Shown piece after piece: positions 1 through 11,200 of a DNA stretch of 64,000 bases (position 1 is its first letter; each line of letters begins with the position of its first letter). A program made the position numbers and the translations under genes. The DNA is from Ischnura elegans. Its lineage: Eukaryota > Arthropoda > Insecta > Odonata > Coenagrionidae. The notes beneath the pieces are model-generated. The model saw only the letters and a program-made list of their open reading frames with translations, did no database searches and was not told the origin of the DNA. The stretch is taken from assembly GCF_921293095.1 (NCBI RefSeq), contig NC_060248.1, positions 78,003,243 through 78,067,242 on the forward strand. Direction: 5' to 3'.

Positions 1-36
1 TTTTTAATACTTAAAAATCTTCAGCTTTATGCTTAC

Positions 37-3000
37 AAATTACAAAACTTGTCATCATCATCCCTCCTGTAGCAAAGGCTATCAAAAATCTGAGGACGAG
101 GAATCCTTCAAATGACTGAATGCATGCAGCAGCTATGCCAGCTGTTGTCTGCAGAGCAATGGAGGCCAAAAGAGGAATTTTACGACCAAATCTGAAAGAA
201 AAATAACACTTAATTTACTTTCTTTACTATTTAAGTAAAATCTGTGCTTGAGAAAAGAAAGACATTTATTTATAAACTTCCTGTTTACTACAATAGATTT
301 GGGGAACATGAAAAATTTAAAGGTTACACTTAAAGAGAAATACCAGGAGCCATAGGCAGAGATAGATGAGGTGGGGGCACGTGGCCCCCCCCAGACTCTT
401 AAAAAATATGCAAGATTTTCAATACGGTTCCATTATCATTGCGTTCATTTTTATTACGTGGTATCCTTGTGCCTCCCTCAGAACAAAATCCTGAATACGG
501 CCTTGCTTGTGCTCCCCCCGCCCCCCGGAAAGATATCCTGGATCAGCCCCTGCCAGGAGCATTTGAATTAATTCATTATAAATTAAAATAAATATAAATG
601 AAATGAAAGGATAACGTATAGGATAATTGTGGCGGAGCCCTTCGTTTCGAGCGCCATCACCAAGGTCAGCCACCTGGCTGAGGTCGTTGCCCTGGGACCC
701 TGAGGTCCCTGCCGCTGCCGCCAGGGTGCGCGGGACATAGCGCCAGTAAGGCGCCGCGAGATTGAGTCACCAGGAGACGCTCACGGAACGGCAAGGGAGA
801 AGGGCTTGAGACATAGACGAACTATATCGCTAACCATCCAAATAAATGTGGTCGGATTTACTTCCGTTTAATTTATTCAAGTGAGGTTAATCACCTACAT
901 ATCCCTAACCCCTTCAATAATTTTTATCAATGAGCTATTAAGAAGTGGGTATAAATTTTGTGGGCATTTCACTGGAGGAGTAGGTAAAATTCAGTAAATA
1001 ATCGGCAGGTAATGATTTTTCTAGGTCCTCGAGGACCTAGAAAAATAATGGTTGTCAATTCTGGTCGACAATTTTTGTATTTTTTAATAAATCTGTTTCA
1101 GTAAACCCCTGTTCATCAATCGCTGTGACATGCAATAGATTCAGCTCATTATCTGTGCGTTTTTGCATAGGTTGTTAAAAGTTTCAAAGTTCTACTTCAC
1201 TCATGAAATATGTTATCCACGATATAACTGTACATTTTTTTGTTAAGGAAACACTATTTAAAGCAGAAACATTTACATTTTCCAAATTTCTTTGCACCGC
1301 TTATTTGTTTGGAAATAATGCAGATTCAACATAAGTCATGAATTCGCCTTAAGCTTGGCTGATTGATATTGTAAGTTCAGTGTCCACTTTTTGTATATGT
1401 TTCCTCTACCTGAATGCAAATTAAGTCTTTTATCTTTTGATGAAATACGTTTTAGAAGTCTCATATTATTGACCCCAGAAAAAGCTTTTCTCTTGGGATA
1501 ATGAATGTAGGAAATTTTCCATCCCTGTCCCCCTGAATCCACTATGTTAACTATATTTGACCCCATCATAATTTGTTACTCACTTGTCTGCCATTATTCC
1601 AAAGAAAACACTGCCCACCAGAATTCCAAGCATGAATATGGATTGGGCTACATTTGCCAGCTGAGAATGAGAACACACCAAGTTCCACTGTAAAAGAGCC
1701 ATTATTAATTTTGATTTATGTACTCCTTAACCCATAAATATTTAGCTTGATTTTGTAACATCAGTGGATGAATTTGTAATGCATGATTAGCTGTGAAGCT
1801 GAGACAACTGAAATTTGAATTACATATTACGCAATGCATGTGATGATTTTCCCAAGTTCGTAGGGAGCAGGGATTGTGATTAAGGGGTTCAAACCCCCTG
1901 AAATGTTCAACAAAGGAGGTAAAATTGAGGTCGGGTTCAGTTGGAGGGGTTACATCTTAGACTATCTCTCAAGCATTTCTGCAGTCATGTGAGCCCTTCT
2001 AGATCTCACTTGCTATGGCCTTGATGATAATTTTAATTTAGCTAATGTATAAATTGGTGATGGAATGAAAGTTTAAACATTTATCCTGCTCTGCTGCAAA
2101 CAGTGTAACAGTGTTGAGAGACATGGGGTTGCATATTTGAAAACATGATCGCTCAATCTTAGACAAATTTTCTCATATTTTGCGGAATCAACAGATTTGA
2201 ATTTCACCTCTGAAATGATTGTGTCCTCAAAGATGGAATGATCAAAGGTCCAACTTTTACATGGTACAGAAATTGTTGAATTTTCCAGGCCATTCTCTTC
2301 CTTCAGAAAGATGGTTTTATTGTAGTGGCATTTATCCCCCTAAAAATCAGAAAAGGATGGTGTATTCCATTTTAGAATTTAGATAGGATAGATTTGTTAT
2401 CTTATCAGATTTTAATAAATCATGCCCATAAAAATTCATCATATTTTTGGTGTCCCTTAATATAAATCTAACTTGCAGAATTTTTTATGAGAGCAAAAAA
2501 GCTAAAGCTAAATTTATCTATAAAATCATGCATTTTTGGGTTGTGAATTCTTTAATTTGGTAAAACTAAGTGAGAAAGTTAACACTTTCCAAAGGAGTCA
2601 TTAGAATATCATCAAATCACGGTTGGAAATTTTGCTTCGGATAGCTGAATGTCATTTGTGTAGCTTTATTTTATCTTTCATTGGATGTTATTTGGGCTCA
2701 ATTTCAATAGTATTAAGAAGATGTGAATCTGCATTTCATGTTACTTTTTTGTGAAACAAAAGTTCATACCTCAATGGAAGATATGTTTTGCAAAATGCCA
2801 TGATCAGTAGCAGTTGCATTCCACTCGTTGCAAAAGTAGTTGCCAGGAGGAGGGGCAAGAAACACTATTGACAATTCCTGCCAGGCAATTGGAATCCTTA
2901 GTAATGAGAGGCAAAAGGATACACGCACTTGCCACCATCCAAAGTCACCTAGAGCCTCTCTTACTATGACCTCTACTTCCTTTGTGTCATTGAAGTCAGT

Positions 3001-4182
3001 TCTCTCATCGATAGTAATTTCGTCTGTTATCTTTGATTTTCCATCTTCATTATCACCTGAAAGTGAATAAGTATATACTTACTTGTTAAGTATATACTTA
3101 ACAATACCAGTGAATTTGATGGAGAATTTTCCTCTGTGAGAAATCCTTGGCTCACAATTAGGTGTATACATAGTGATATCAGAAAATAAAAAAATTCCAT
3201 AGCTTTCCCTAAACCTTTTCACTGCCATGGCTTTCATTAATGTGTCTCCAAAAATACTAGAGATATTATTTTAAAATCCTGTCAAGAAGTGGGTTATACA
3301 TTTAACCACCAATTTGGATTTTTTTCACCAGAATAATTTTTGCCATTGTATTGGATGTTTGTGAGAATAAAAGGTTAGAAAGAAGTGCTGGGATCGTAAA
3401 ATTTTTACGTTCAACCAAATTAGGTGTCACTTTGCAAAATTATCTTATATTAATTAGTGTCAGGATCTTTAATATGCCTGCAAAATATTTAATTTCTCCT
3501 AGTTTTACTTCACCTATAGATACCAAAAAGAAACAAAGCTACCACACAGGATACAATTTATTAAAACTTTTATTATGGAATTATATAATTTGTTATCATG
3601 ATTATTGAATAATTTGGTTGAATCGAATCCAAAGATTTTAGATCTGTTATATGGATTGGGTTGGCTCCATTTTTTAGTGGTGGAGCAAAGAAATATTATC
3701 ACCAGTTGAAAGAAATCAGTAACTTCTTCCAAATTTGAAATCCTGGTTAATATTTTACTGTTACATAATCCAGGCAACACCTCATTGTCAGTAATGCGTA
3801 GAGCTGGTAGCCTAAACACGAGGATGCATCTCTCCCAACAGACGATTTCTCTTAGAAAGTCTAGTAATTTTCTAAGATTAAGAGCAAAATTCACCGGACT
3901 CATGCAAACTAAGAAAGCCATTCCAGCGTACGTATTCAAGACTGAACTTGAGGTAACCTTAATGATATCATTTAGTGAAAAATATCTCATCAGCTGAGAG
4001 ACGCCAATAGATTAATACGACTCTCATTTCTAAATCTCTTGCCATAGACTCACTCGAGATGTCGAAAATATCCGGAAATGAGTGGTTACGTTCAGCTACT
4101 TTTTCCGTCGCCGTCCTCGACTTCGCACCCTCTTGCTCAGATACCTCTATGCGTCGTGCATCATCAATTCGCACCTCGTCGC
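37..4182 (-). CDS. SLC22-type organic ion transporter, 5' part (runs off left edge)
   Basis: This is a major-facilitator transporter of the SLC22 (organic cation/anion/carnitine) family, expected in the plasma membrane. Exons on the minus strand, in gene order, are about 4182-4054, 3056-2770, 2339-2208, 1687-1584 and 191-37. All junctions are GT-AG and all phases agree. Reading along the protein: an acidic cytosolic N-terminus; a first membrane segment (around FGWWQVRVSFCLSLLRIPIA); a long extracellular loop with cysteines in FCNEW, DKCHY, VPCKSW and LVCSH and N-glycosylation sequons NAT, NIS, NKT and NST; the family signature WTFD...TIISEWNLVC; a second membrane segment (LANVAQSIFMLGILVG); and the loop motif GIMADKFGRK that marks the superfamily. 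Exon 5 ends at a GTAAGC donor and the remaining membrane segments lie left of the window. The first exon has an upstream in-frame stop and no ATG, so a further 5' exon is likely. Substrate cannot be read from this part. Family call is strong; the 5'-most exon is less certain. Confidence 0.88.
351..552. mobile_element. hAT-type MITE in SLC22 intron
   Basis: A 202-bp non-autonomous element flanked by the identical 8-bp duplication CCAGGAGC (343-350 and 553-560). Its ends, CATAGGCAGA and the complement CAGGGGCTGA, form a short imperfect inverted repeat, and a C/G-run palindrome (GGGGGC...GCCCCCC) lies just inside the left end. The 8-bp duplication and CA..TG ends fit hAT. It carries no coding capacity. 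It lies in the intron between SLC22 exons 4 and 5. Confidence 0.75.
1015..1046. repeat. Perfect 32-bp palindrome without spacer
   Basis: Sixteen bases (ATTTTTCTAGGTCCTC) are followed immediately by their exact reverse complement, with no loop. It lies in an SLC22 intron. No transposon ends were recognised around it; function unknown. Confidence 0.9.
3057..4053 (-). other. SLC22 first visible intron, with a 158-codon open frame of unknown meaning
   Basis: The intron between the two 5'-most SLC22 exons. It contains one long minus-strand open frame (about 3990-3514). The peptide is hydrophobic and cysteine-containing, but I recognise no domain, no splice-consistent link to SLC22 and no transposon signature. 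It may be chance, an alternative exon or a relic. Near 3069-3103 the sequence AAGTATATACTT occurs twice in a small imperfect palindrome. Nothing else is seen. Confidence 0.35.
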
Positions 4183-5914
4183 CTGAGAATGATGCTGCTT
4201 AATTGCGTAGTTCTTCGAGGGGGACAGTGGCTCTTTTCAGCTCAGTGACCGACGAATCTAACCAGTTAAGTTTTGAGGAGTTCGATTTTGCCTGGTTTCG
4301 GAAAAATGTATTCGCTTCTCTGCTAATTAGCACACAATTTAAAATAAAATCCAGAAGTGGCGGGTACGTGGAGGGAGGTCGGCCCTGAGTTTAATTTAAC
4401 CTTAATTATTGGATGCAGTAAGGCATCTGAAAAGGCGAGGGACAGTCTGCTAAAATCTAAATGTCACCGTATTGAAAATATGATGTAATAAAAATGTGAC
4501 AGCAGCTTTGACGAATCAATTATTACAGAGATTTGCTGAGTCCATCAATGAAATGTCTTAGCATTAAAATAAGAAAATAAATTAATTTGACAATAACCCA
4601 TCTGATAGTCGACGGTAGAAAATTATTTATTTACATTGGGAAATATTTTAGAGCTAATTATGATAACTATTTCGGTTAAAATTATGCTTATAAAATTGAT
4701 AAGATTGCCTGTGATATTTTTTTCTACTCGCACTATAACGAAAAATATCGGCGCGAAAATGTTGATATTTGTCAGAATATGGCAAGAGGGCTGTACTCAC
4801 TCGGAATTGAGCTTTCCGATAGAGAAATTTCTCCCTTAGATAACGTCCCTAGTCTAAATGAAGCCATGAATACGATACAGCGACTCATTTTCGTCCGTCG
4901 CGCGGTCGTCTCGGCGTATTCCCTTACTCGTTAATCATGAAGCCGATTCCTCTTTCGAATCTTCCTCCTGCACACATAAATCCCTCTCTTGTTCATTTCG
5001 CCTCGTCTTCTTGCTAATTCCTGGAATCTTTTTGTCTGGAAGGGACAATATTCCGTGGAGCGTCTATAAATAGGACGGTAGGTTGGTGCTTAGTTAGCAC
5101 TACCTACGTTTTTAGCAACAGTGACTGTATCGAAAGTAAGATAGACGGAGAGGCGGAGGCTAAAGGCGCCCCTTCGCCAATGTAAAAAGTTCTGTTTAAA
5201 CTTTTTCGTGTTGAGTGTATTATAAAAAGTGGAAAATGCTTGCGAGAGATTTTTCAAAAATCGGCAAAATGGCAACCAAAAATTACTCCTCGAAAAAGCC
5301 TGAATAGAACTTTTTACATCACCGAAAAATGATGAACGCAGTACTTCAACGAGCGCCAGAGCGCAAGTATTAATGAATTTGAGAGTGAAATAGGAATAAC
5401 TGAGACTCATGCTTTTGTTACATTCCATCACACTCAATGCTTCAACAAAAAAAGAGAACTTTCGCAAAACTTACCCGCTCCGCTTTTTGCGGCTTCCGCC
5501 GAAGCCATTCTCCTCAGTGTTTTTTTTTCTAATGGTGTACGACACTATCGTATCTGAAGACTTCTTCTTCGAAAGCCCCTAAAACATTTCCCAGTTTCGT
5601 CGGTAAGTCAGTAGTTCCATCAACGGTCGGGAGGCTTGTGATGTAAATATATTTTCTCAATCTCTCTCCGATCGCCCCCCTCAACTCCCGTCTCATCGTT
5701 TCTAACCGGACGGTCTCGCACACTCTTTCCTCCCACACTTGAGCGGGAAATTTAGGTGATGGGGTCACGCTATAGATCACTCTACATTATACTATTGATC
5801 AATGTACGCCCAAAAAGAATCCGGTGGATTGGCTTCTATGTGACACGTGACAGTTAAGTGGAAACATAATGGATGCAAAAATTAATGGAAGTCCTCAGAG
5901 GAAGACCACAGGAC

Positions 5915-6589
5915 AATAGGGTAGTTTCCTTCATCAAAGAAAACGAAAGGCATTGATTGCGATTCGTTACCCACCATTAGTGTATTCATAATATACAAAT
6001 TATTTTGTTTTCGAAATACCGGTTTTGACGAATGGCAAGGGTCAATTTTAACCGCATTTGAAAAAGGCCAGATTGGCGCCCATGCGATGCCACTCCACGC
6101 GACGTCACAGGGACCTAGTTTCAGACCGAGTGGATAGGAGTTTTACATCGTCTGAGATTACCAATGCATGCATGAGGCACAGAGCTCAGGGAAACATGTC
6201 TTAATAATCACCTATTAAAACTGGCTAAGGTCGGAAAGTTTCCTTCGTTTGATGGGGGAATAATAATCCTTATTTAAGCCAAGCGCTACCAGTTAGCAGG
6301 GTACTCGGCTACCTGCTAGCATCCTGCGTCGTATCAGCGCTCAAAGCCTCGCCCCAAGGTCACCTCACTTGCGGCAGCGGGAACCAAAACGACATCACAT
6401 GAAGATTTCATACTTATTGTTAGCATTCATACTTACCGTCGCGTTTTCGCGCGTTTGAAAATTTTCACTTTTCATATAATCGCGAAAAATAGATATCGTC
6501 ATTTAAAAATCTAAAAGCGTGAAATACGTACTCAAGGAGTAATAATCGTTCGATTTAGGCAATAAAAAATAATAGGAACCCACCCTATT
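5915..6589 (-). mobile_element. MITE family M660, copy A (reverse orientation)
   Basis: A non-autonomous DNA element of about 675 bp, one of four copies in the window (others near 18.2, 44.6 and 57.8 kb). Ends read AATAGGGTAGTTTCCT and, inverted, AATAGGGTGGGTTCCT. This copy is in opposite orientation to the other three. The interior has no long frame, includes several TGACGTC-like and GCTAGCAGG motifs, and is clearly alignable with the other copies over its whole length. A target duplication is ambiguous: TA would fit if the ends are read as GGGTRG. Confidence 0.85.
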
Positions 6590-6808
6590 CCTCGGAATCG
6601 ATCAAGAAGGATAAGGAGAAGAAGAGCCTCAGGTGGTAAAATAACGGGATAAATGGAGGGCAGGTGTATATCAATCTTAGGATATCACTGCTATGTATTT
6701 TGGTGTCACGCAAACCGCTCTTGAAATTATTACATTTTAGCTACCTATAGTTTTCTTTGATTGGTAATCCAATGTATAGTTGAATATAACCGCAAATGTA
6801 ATTTATAT

Positions 6809-6932
6809 TAAAAAGCTCTTCTCGGGATACCGCGCGGGTAAGATTATATGAGATTCTCACGGCTACTGACAGAAAAAAAGAAGAATATCAAAGGTATTAT
6901 TTTTCAGTAAGGTATCCCGAGAAGAGTTTTTA
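6809..6932. mobile_element. Small foldback element/MITE (124 bp)
   Basis: The left arm at 6809-6831 (core CTCTTCTCGGGATACC) is repeated inverted at 6911-6932 with one base of difference near the tip. The spacer is about 80 bp without coding capacity. Ends lie at TTA/TTTTTA; the target duplication is not clear. The structure is that of a short foldback MITE. Confidence 0.75.
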
Positions 6933-8237
6933 CACGTTGTTCGCCGGGAAAATGTAAAACCTTACATAATTTATATTACATTAATAACGGTAGTTGTTGA
7001 TCTGTTTACTGCTATGCTTCTTAATTATTTTCTTTTTATGAAGCTATTCCTGACTGATAATATAGTTCGACAGTCAGTTTGGTATATTTAACTTTTCACC
7101 CGTGCGTGTGACTGCGTACAGAGTCACTGGTTTCTGCAGTGCTTTGATAATATCGGTTGATGACAACAGACATTTGATAGCGTCCAAATTACCTGCTCGT
7201 TGACCTAGCGCTAAATGTCTTCCAAATATGAAATTCATATATTCATCTTATGAGCTCATTTAGTTTCATCACCCCACCCAAGTGACTCATGTTCGTATTG
7301 CTGAAATGGAACGTGTGGATTACAATGGGTAAAGGAAAAGGGCCGTGAAAAACGAATTCAAAATGGCGCATGCCTTTATACCAATTGATAATTTTTTGCT
7401 GATAATAATATATGTGAATTTTACTGATAAATTATTCCTGTGTTGTATCCAGAATCTTAATTATTATTTGAAATAATAATTTTCCTGGAAAAATTGCGAG
7501 CTGATGCTGCCACGATGAGAGTTTGTGCAGCGTACAAATTATTTAAGCGATCTACAGCTTTTAGCGAAATAGCTGCTTTGAATTTCGTCTCAGCTTCTTC
7601 CGATGATAAAGATCACTAATAACTATTATTTTAACTCCACGAAAGTAAATATAGTAAACATAAATATGAAATTTTCCTCCATTTGGATCTTAAGCGTTTT
7701 TATATGCGTAATTGCAGATTTTTTTAAAACTCGAAGTAAAAAAAGGCTTCCGGCTATAAATCAGGATAAAACTATAGTTTAGCCTTCCCGGATAGTTTTT
7801 GAAATTCTTTATAATGATTGGAAATGATTAACAGTAAGCCGAAGCTATGGATTCGCACATTCATTCATCTCACAAGATTAGCCATGTAGCGACTTGGGGT
7901 TTAGAGAGTTCCTGTACCATTATTACGGTACTTTAACGAAATATTATGCATAAAAATATAAATAATATTTATAATATTAATTTAAGATGGTAATAAACAA
8001 GAGAAAACACTCTATAATAAGCCAATGTATACCCATATCACTATCAAGATTTTCATGTTGCCTTTCGATGCTTGTTTGAATATTCCGCCCTCCGCCCCAT
8101 TACAACTAAAACAAATGAAGCACTTTGGCCGGTGTGTTTTAGACAGGAGAAATTCGAGCTGTTGCTTGCCGGTATTTTTGTCTGTTTTTTCCATTAATTT
8201 TTCGGTTGCAAATTAGTATCATTGGAATCACAGTCTG

Positions 8238-8243
8238 TCAGTC
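8238..8243 (+). promoter_or_regulatory. Candidate initiator of IGBP1
   Basis: TCAGTC matches the arthropod initiator consensus (TCAKTY) and lies 44 bases before the IGBP1 start codon. No TATA box is seen at the expected distance. This is a suggestion from position and sequence only. Confidence 0.3.
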
Positions 8244-8286
8244 TTATATATTATCGAATTTAATTCTGTGTTAAGTGAATTAGTGC

Positions 8287-11200
8287 ATGAAAATGGACGA
8301 AAGTAGTGTTTCTGACGATTCTAAGATCTCGGATACCTTTGAAGACGCTTTCAAACTTTTCCAGTCGATCGAGAAAAGTGAAGAGTCTAGTAGTAGTCCA
8401 GAACTTAACGTGAGTAAATATTCTTTTCAAATATCATGGAAACATTTTTATGTGTATAGTTTCAGCTGATATTTGTCCAATTTTCCATAGGCCAAAACAA
8501 AAAATGCCATCCACCTCTTTGAGGAAGCTACTAGAACAGTATCTATGTTGGGACTTTTTAGTTCCAATGAAGGTGTGGAAGAAATAGCGACGGAAGATTT
8601 GAAGTTTCTACTGTTACCTGCATTTTTAGGAGCATTGACTATACGCCTCGAGCAGAAAGATAGATTGCGTCACCTCGATGCAGCAGAAATCTATTTCAAG
8701 GATTATTTACAAAGATGCAAAGAATATGGAATTGCGAATGTCAGAATACCTGGGAAAGACACCGATGGAGATGGTTTGTACTACTTTAATTTTAAATTCA
8801 AGTTTAATTTCTTATGTGTTTTCGTTATAGATGACCTAACAGCGTTATCTTACTGATGGTATTCATGCATATTCAAATGTTGATGACAAGGTTTACACCA
8901 AGATTGTGTATGTTAAATCAAGTAATATGATGAATTAATGAGAATACGGTGGAAGGATCTATGATCAACAAAATATGGTTTAAGTTAAACTGCATCTATC
9001 GTAGAAGTAAATTGGAGAGAATTTTACGAATATTTGCCTTACAAAATAATTTCATTACTGTGAATGGTAGCATAGCATTTGGATATATACCATAATTTTT
9101 CTTAAAACCCTTTTGTAATGTCAATTTCATGATTTGACTTGGTGGTTTATTTTTAGCTTTCGCACCCTATCGCAGAAATGGGAAATTCATTTTTGTGTCT
9201 GTGTTCTTTGGATGTTATTTGCATTTTATGTGCTACTTTTATCTATCATTCCTTTAATGAGGTAAATGTTTAGATTTTATGGTGTTCAATCCTTAATAAT
9301 TTTACAGATTCAACTTCATCTGTTACTCCATCCGGAGTACCTCCAAACTTAATGTCCATGGTTATGAGTAGAAATGAAAAAATTCGCAGATTTAAAGAGA
9401 TGAAAGAATTAGAAGAACACATGGGTCAATTAATCAAAACTACCAATGCTGATTGGTCTTCAAATGAGGAACAGAGAAGAGATTATTTACTCACACTCAT
9501 CCACTATTGGGTTAATCGGGCTGTTGAGGAACTCATTAGTATTGAAAATGAAAAACCAATTCTTAAACATATGGAGGAGGTATTGTTATATCATGTCTAA
9601 AGCATATTTTTTCTGTTTGTCAATATTTGATCTAATTATATTATACATCATAGTTACATGTCTATTATTTTGATATATTTCTTTAAAAATTTGATTCTGA
9701 TAAATACATAGTAGTGAATTAAGTCCTTAAACTTTATTGTCTGTGGTTGTGTTTCCATTAAAATGAAAAATTATTTTTTTATTTTTCCTAATTAGTTTAC
9801 TGCAAATTTTTAATATAAATGTTAGTTTGTCGAATGGGATGAAATAGAACCTTTTTTTTTTAATTTTAGATGAAGTTGAAAGGAAAGAAGGTCCCTGATG
9901 ACGATGATGATGATGAAAGTGGCCCTAGTCAGAGAAGAAAACCTCCCCCTTTGCAGACTGTCATCATCACAAAAGATAAAGTGCAGAAAGCTGTTTTCGG
10001 TGCAGGGTATCCAAGCATCCCTACTTATACTGTGGATGAATTTTATGAACAAAGGATGAAGTCTGGAGAGTAAGTAGCCATGTTTTCAATTTCTGAACTT
10101 TGATTCAGTTCACACATTCCGTGCTGACAGTTTTTTGGAGAAAATGCCCTTTGGCTGACTTTTTGCAAAAATTTCTATATTTTAATTATTGTTTAAATGA
10201 CGTGATCTTATGATTTGTGATGCTGGGTACATGTTTTCACACTTTTTTTTCCAAAATAACGCTTCAACTGTTAAAAATTTGAAGTTAAAATTTTCTAAGT
10301 ATCCTGTCAAACTTGTGAAACCTTCCCGCAACACACATACATGTTTCCGATATTTCTTTGACCTTTGTCAGTACTGCACCGAAAACCCGTTCAGACTTTA
10401 TCACTTTCTGTAAAAAACTAATGAAAATAGCAATGCAGCTAATATTAATTTTTTAATCTGGAAATGATTCATTTAAATACGATTTTAAATGTTTTATTGC
10501 ACTAAAGTGAATATTGCGAGTATTCGAGAATCCAGACAAGGGAGACGCCAACTATCGGCCGAATTCGAAAGTAGAGCTTCGAGGGAACCTTTGGTGGCTA
10601 GGCATTTACCGCAGTAAGCCACGTTGATCAAGCATTGGAATTGTTCGGTATTCTCTGATTTCTGTAGTTATTTTGTTGACATGAAGCTATCATTACGTCG
10701 TAAGCAATATATTTTATCCATTGATATTGTGCTTGAGGCTTTTAGTTTGGTTTTATTGCTACCATTCGTCACTGAACTACACAACGTTGGTAATATAGAA
10801 ACACGTTGCGAAATCATAGGCATTGTAGGGTAGGTAGTCAGTTTTCTCTGGATAAATTGTTAGTGTTAAGCTTCGATAACTTCGTTAGTAATGTATTTTA
10901 TGCATTTATATAAATGTGTTTGAGGTCTTTTAATTGATTTTGATCACTGCAATTCATCATTGCCCTTAACGGTAAACCCCGACGGTGGGAAACCACGTTG
11001 AGAAATCTTTGGCATTGTTGGGTATATTGTGTTTTCTCTAATTACACTCGACGGCAAAAACAATTTTTTTGAGACCTGATACCATTCCTGTTAATTCTTA
11101 TGCAAAATGACCTCCTGAATCCGAACATGACATCCGCTTTCCTCCATCACCCACCATTTACAGGGGGAAGCCCCCACTCTAATTTTCATCACTTTCATAT

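Larger units (their letters stand above)
4183..8286. other. Divergent intergenic region between SLC22 and IGBP1
   Basis: About 4 kb separates two genes transcribed away from each other, so both promoters should lie here. Visible content: a TATAAATA sequence at 5065-5072 (plus orientation, 3.2 kb from IGBP1, so not obviously its promoter), one copy of the 660-bp MITE family (5915-6589) and a small foldback element (6809-6932). Long minus-strand frames at 5090-5467 and 5529-5780 match nothing I recognise. A missing 5' exon of SLC22 may be in this stretch. Confidence 0.5.

Noticed and set aside
5065-5072. TATAAATA as the IGBP1 promoter
   Set aside because: It is 3.2 kb upstream of the start codon with a MITE in between and no exon that could be joined; retained only as a note.
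5090-5467. A 125-codon minus-strand frame as a gene
   Set aside because: No domain, no splice-consistent partner, low-complexity hydrophobic composition; probably chance.
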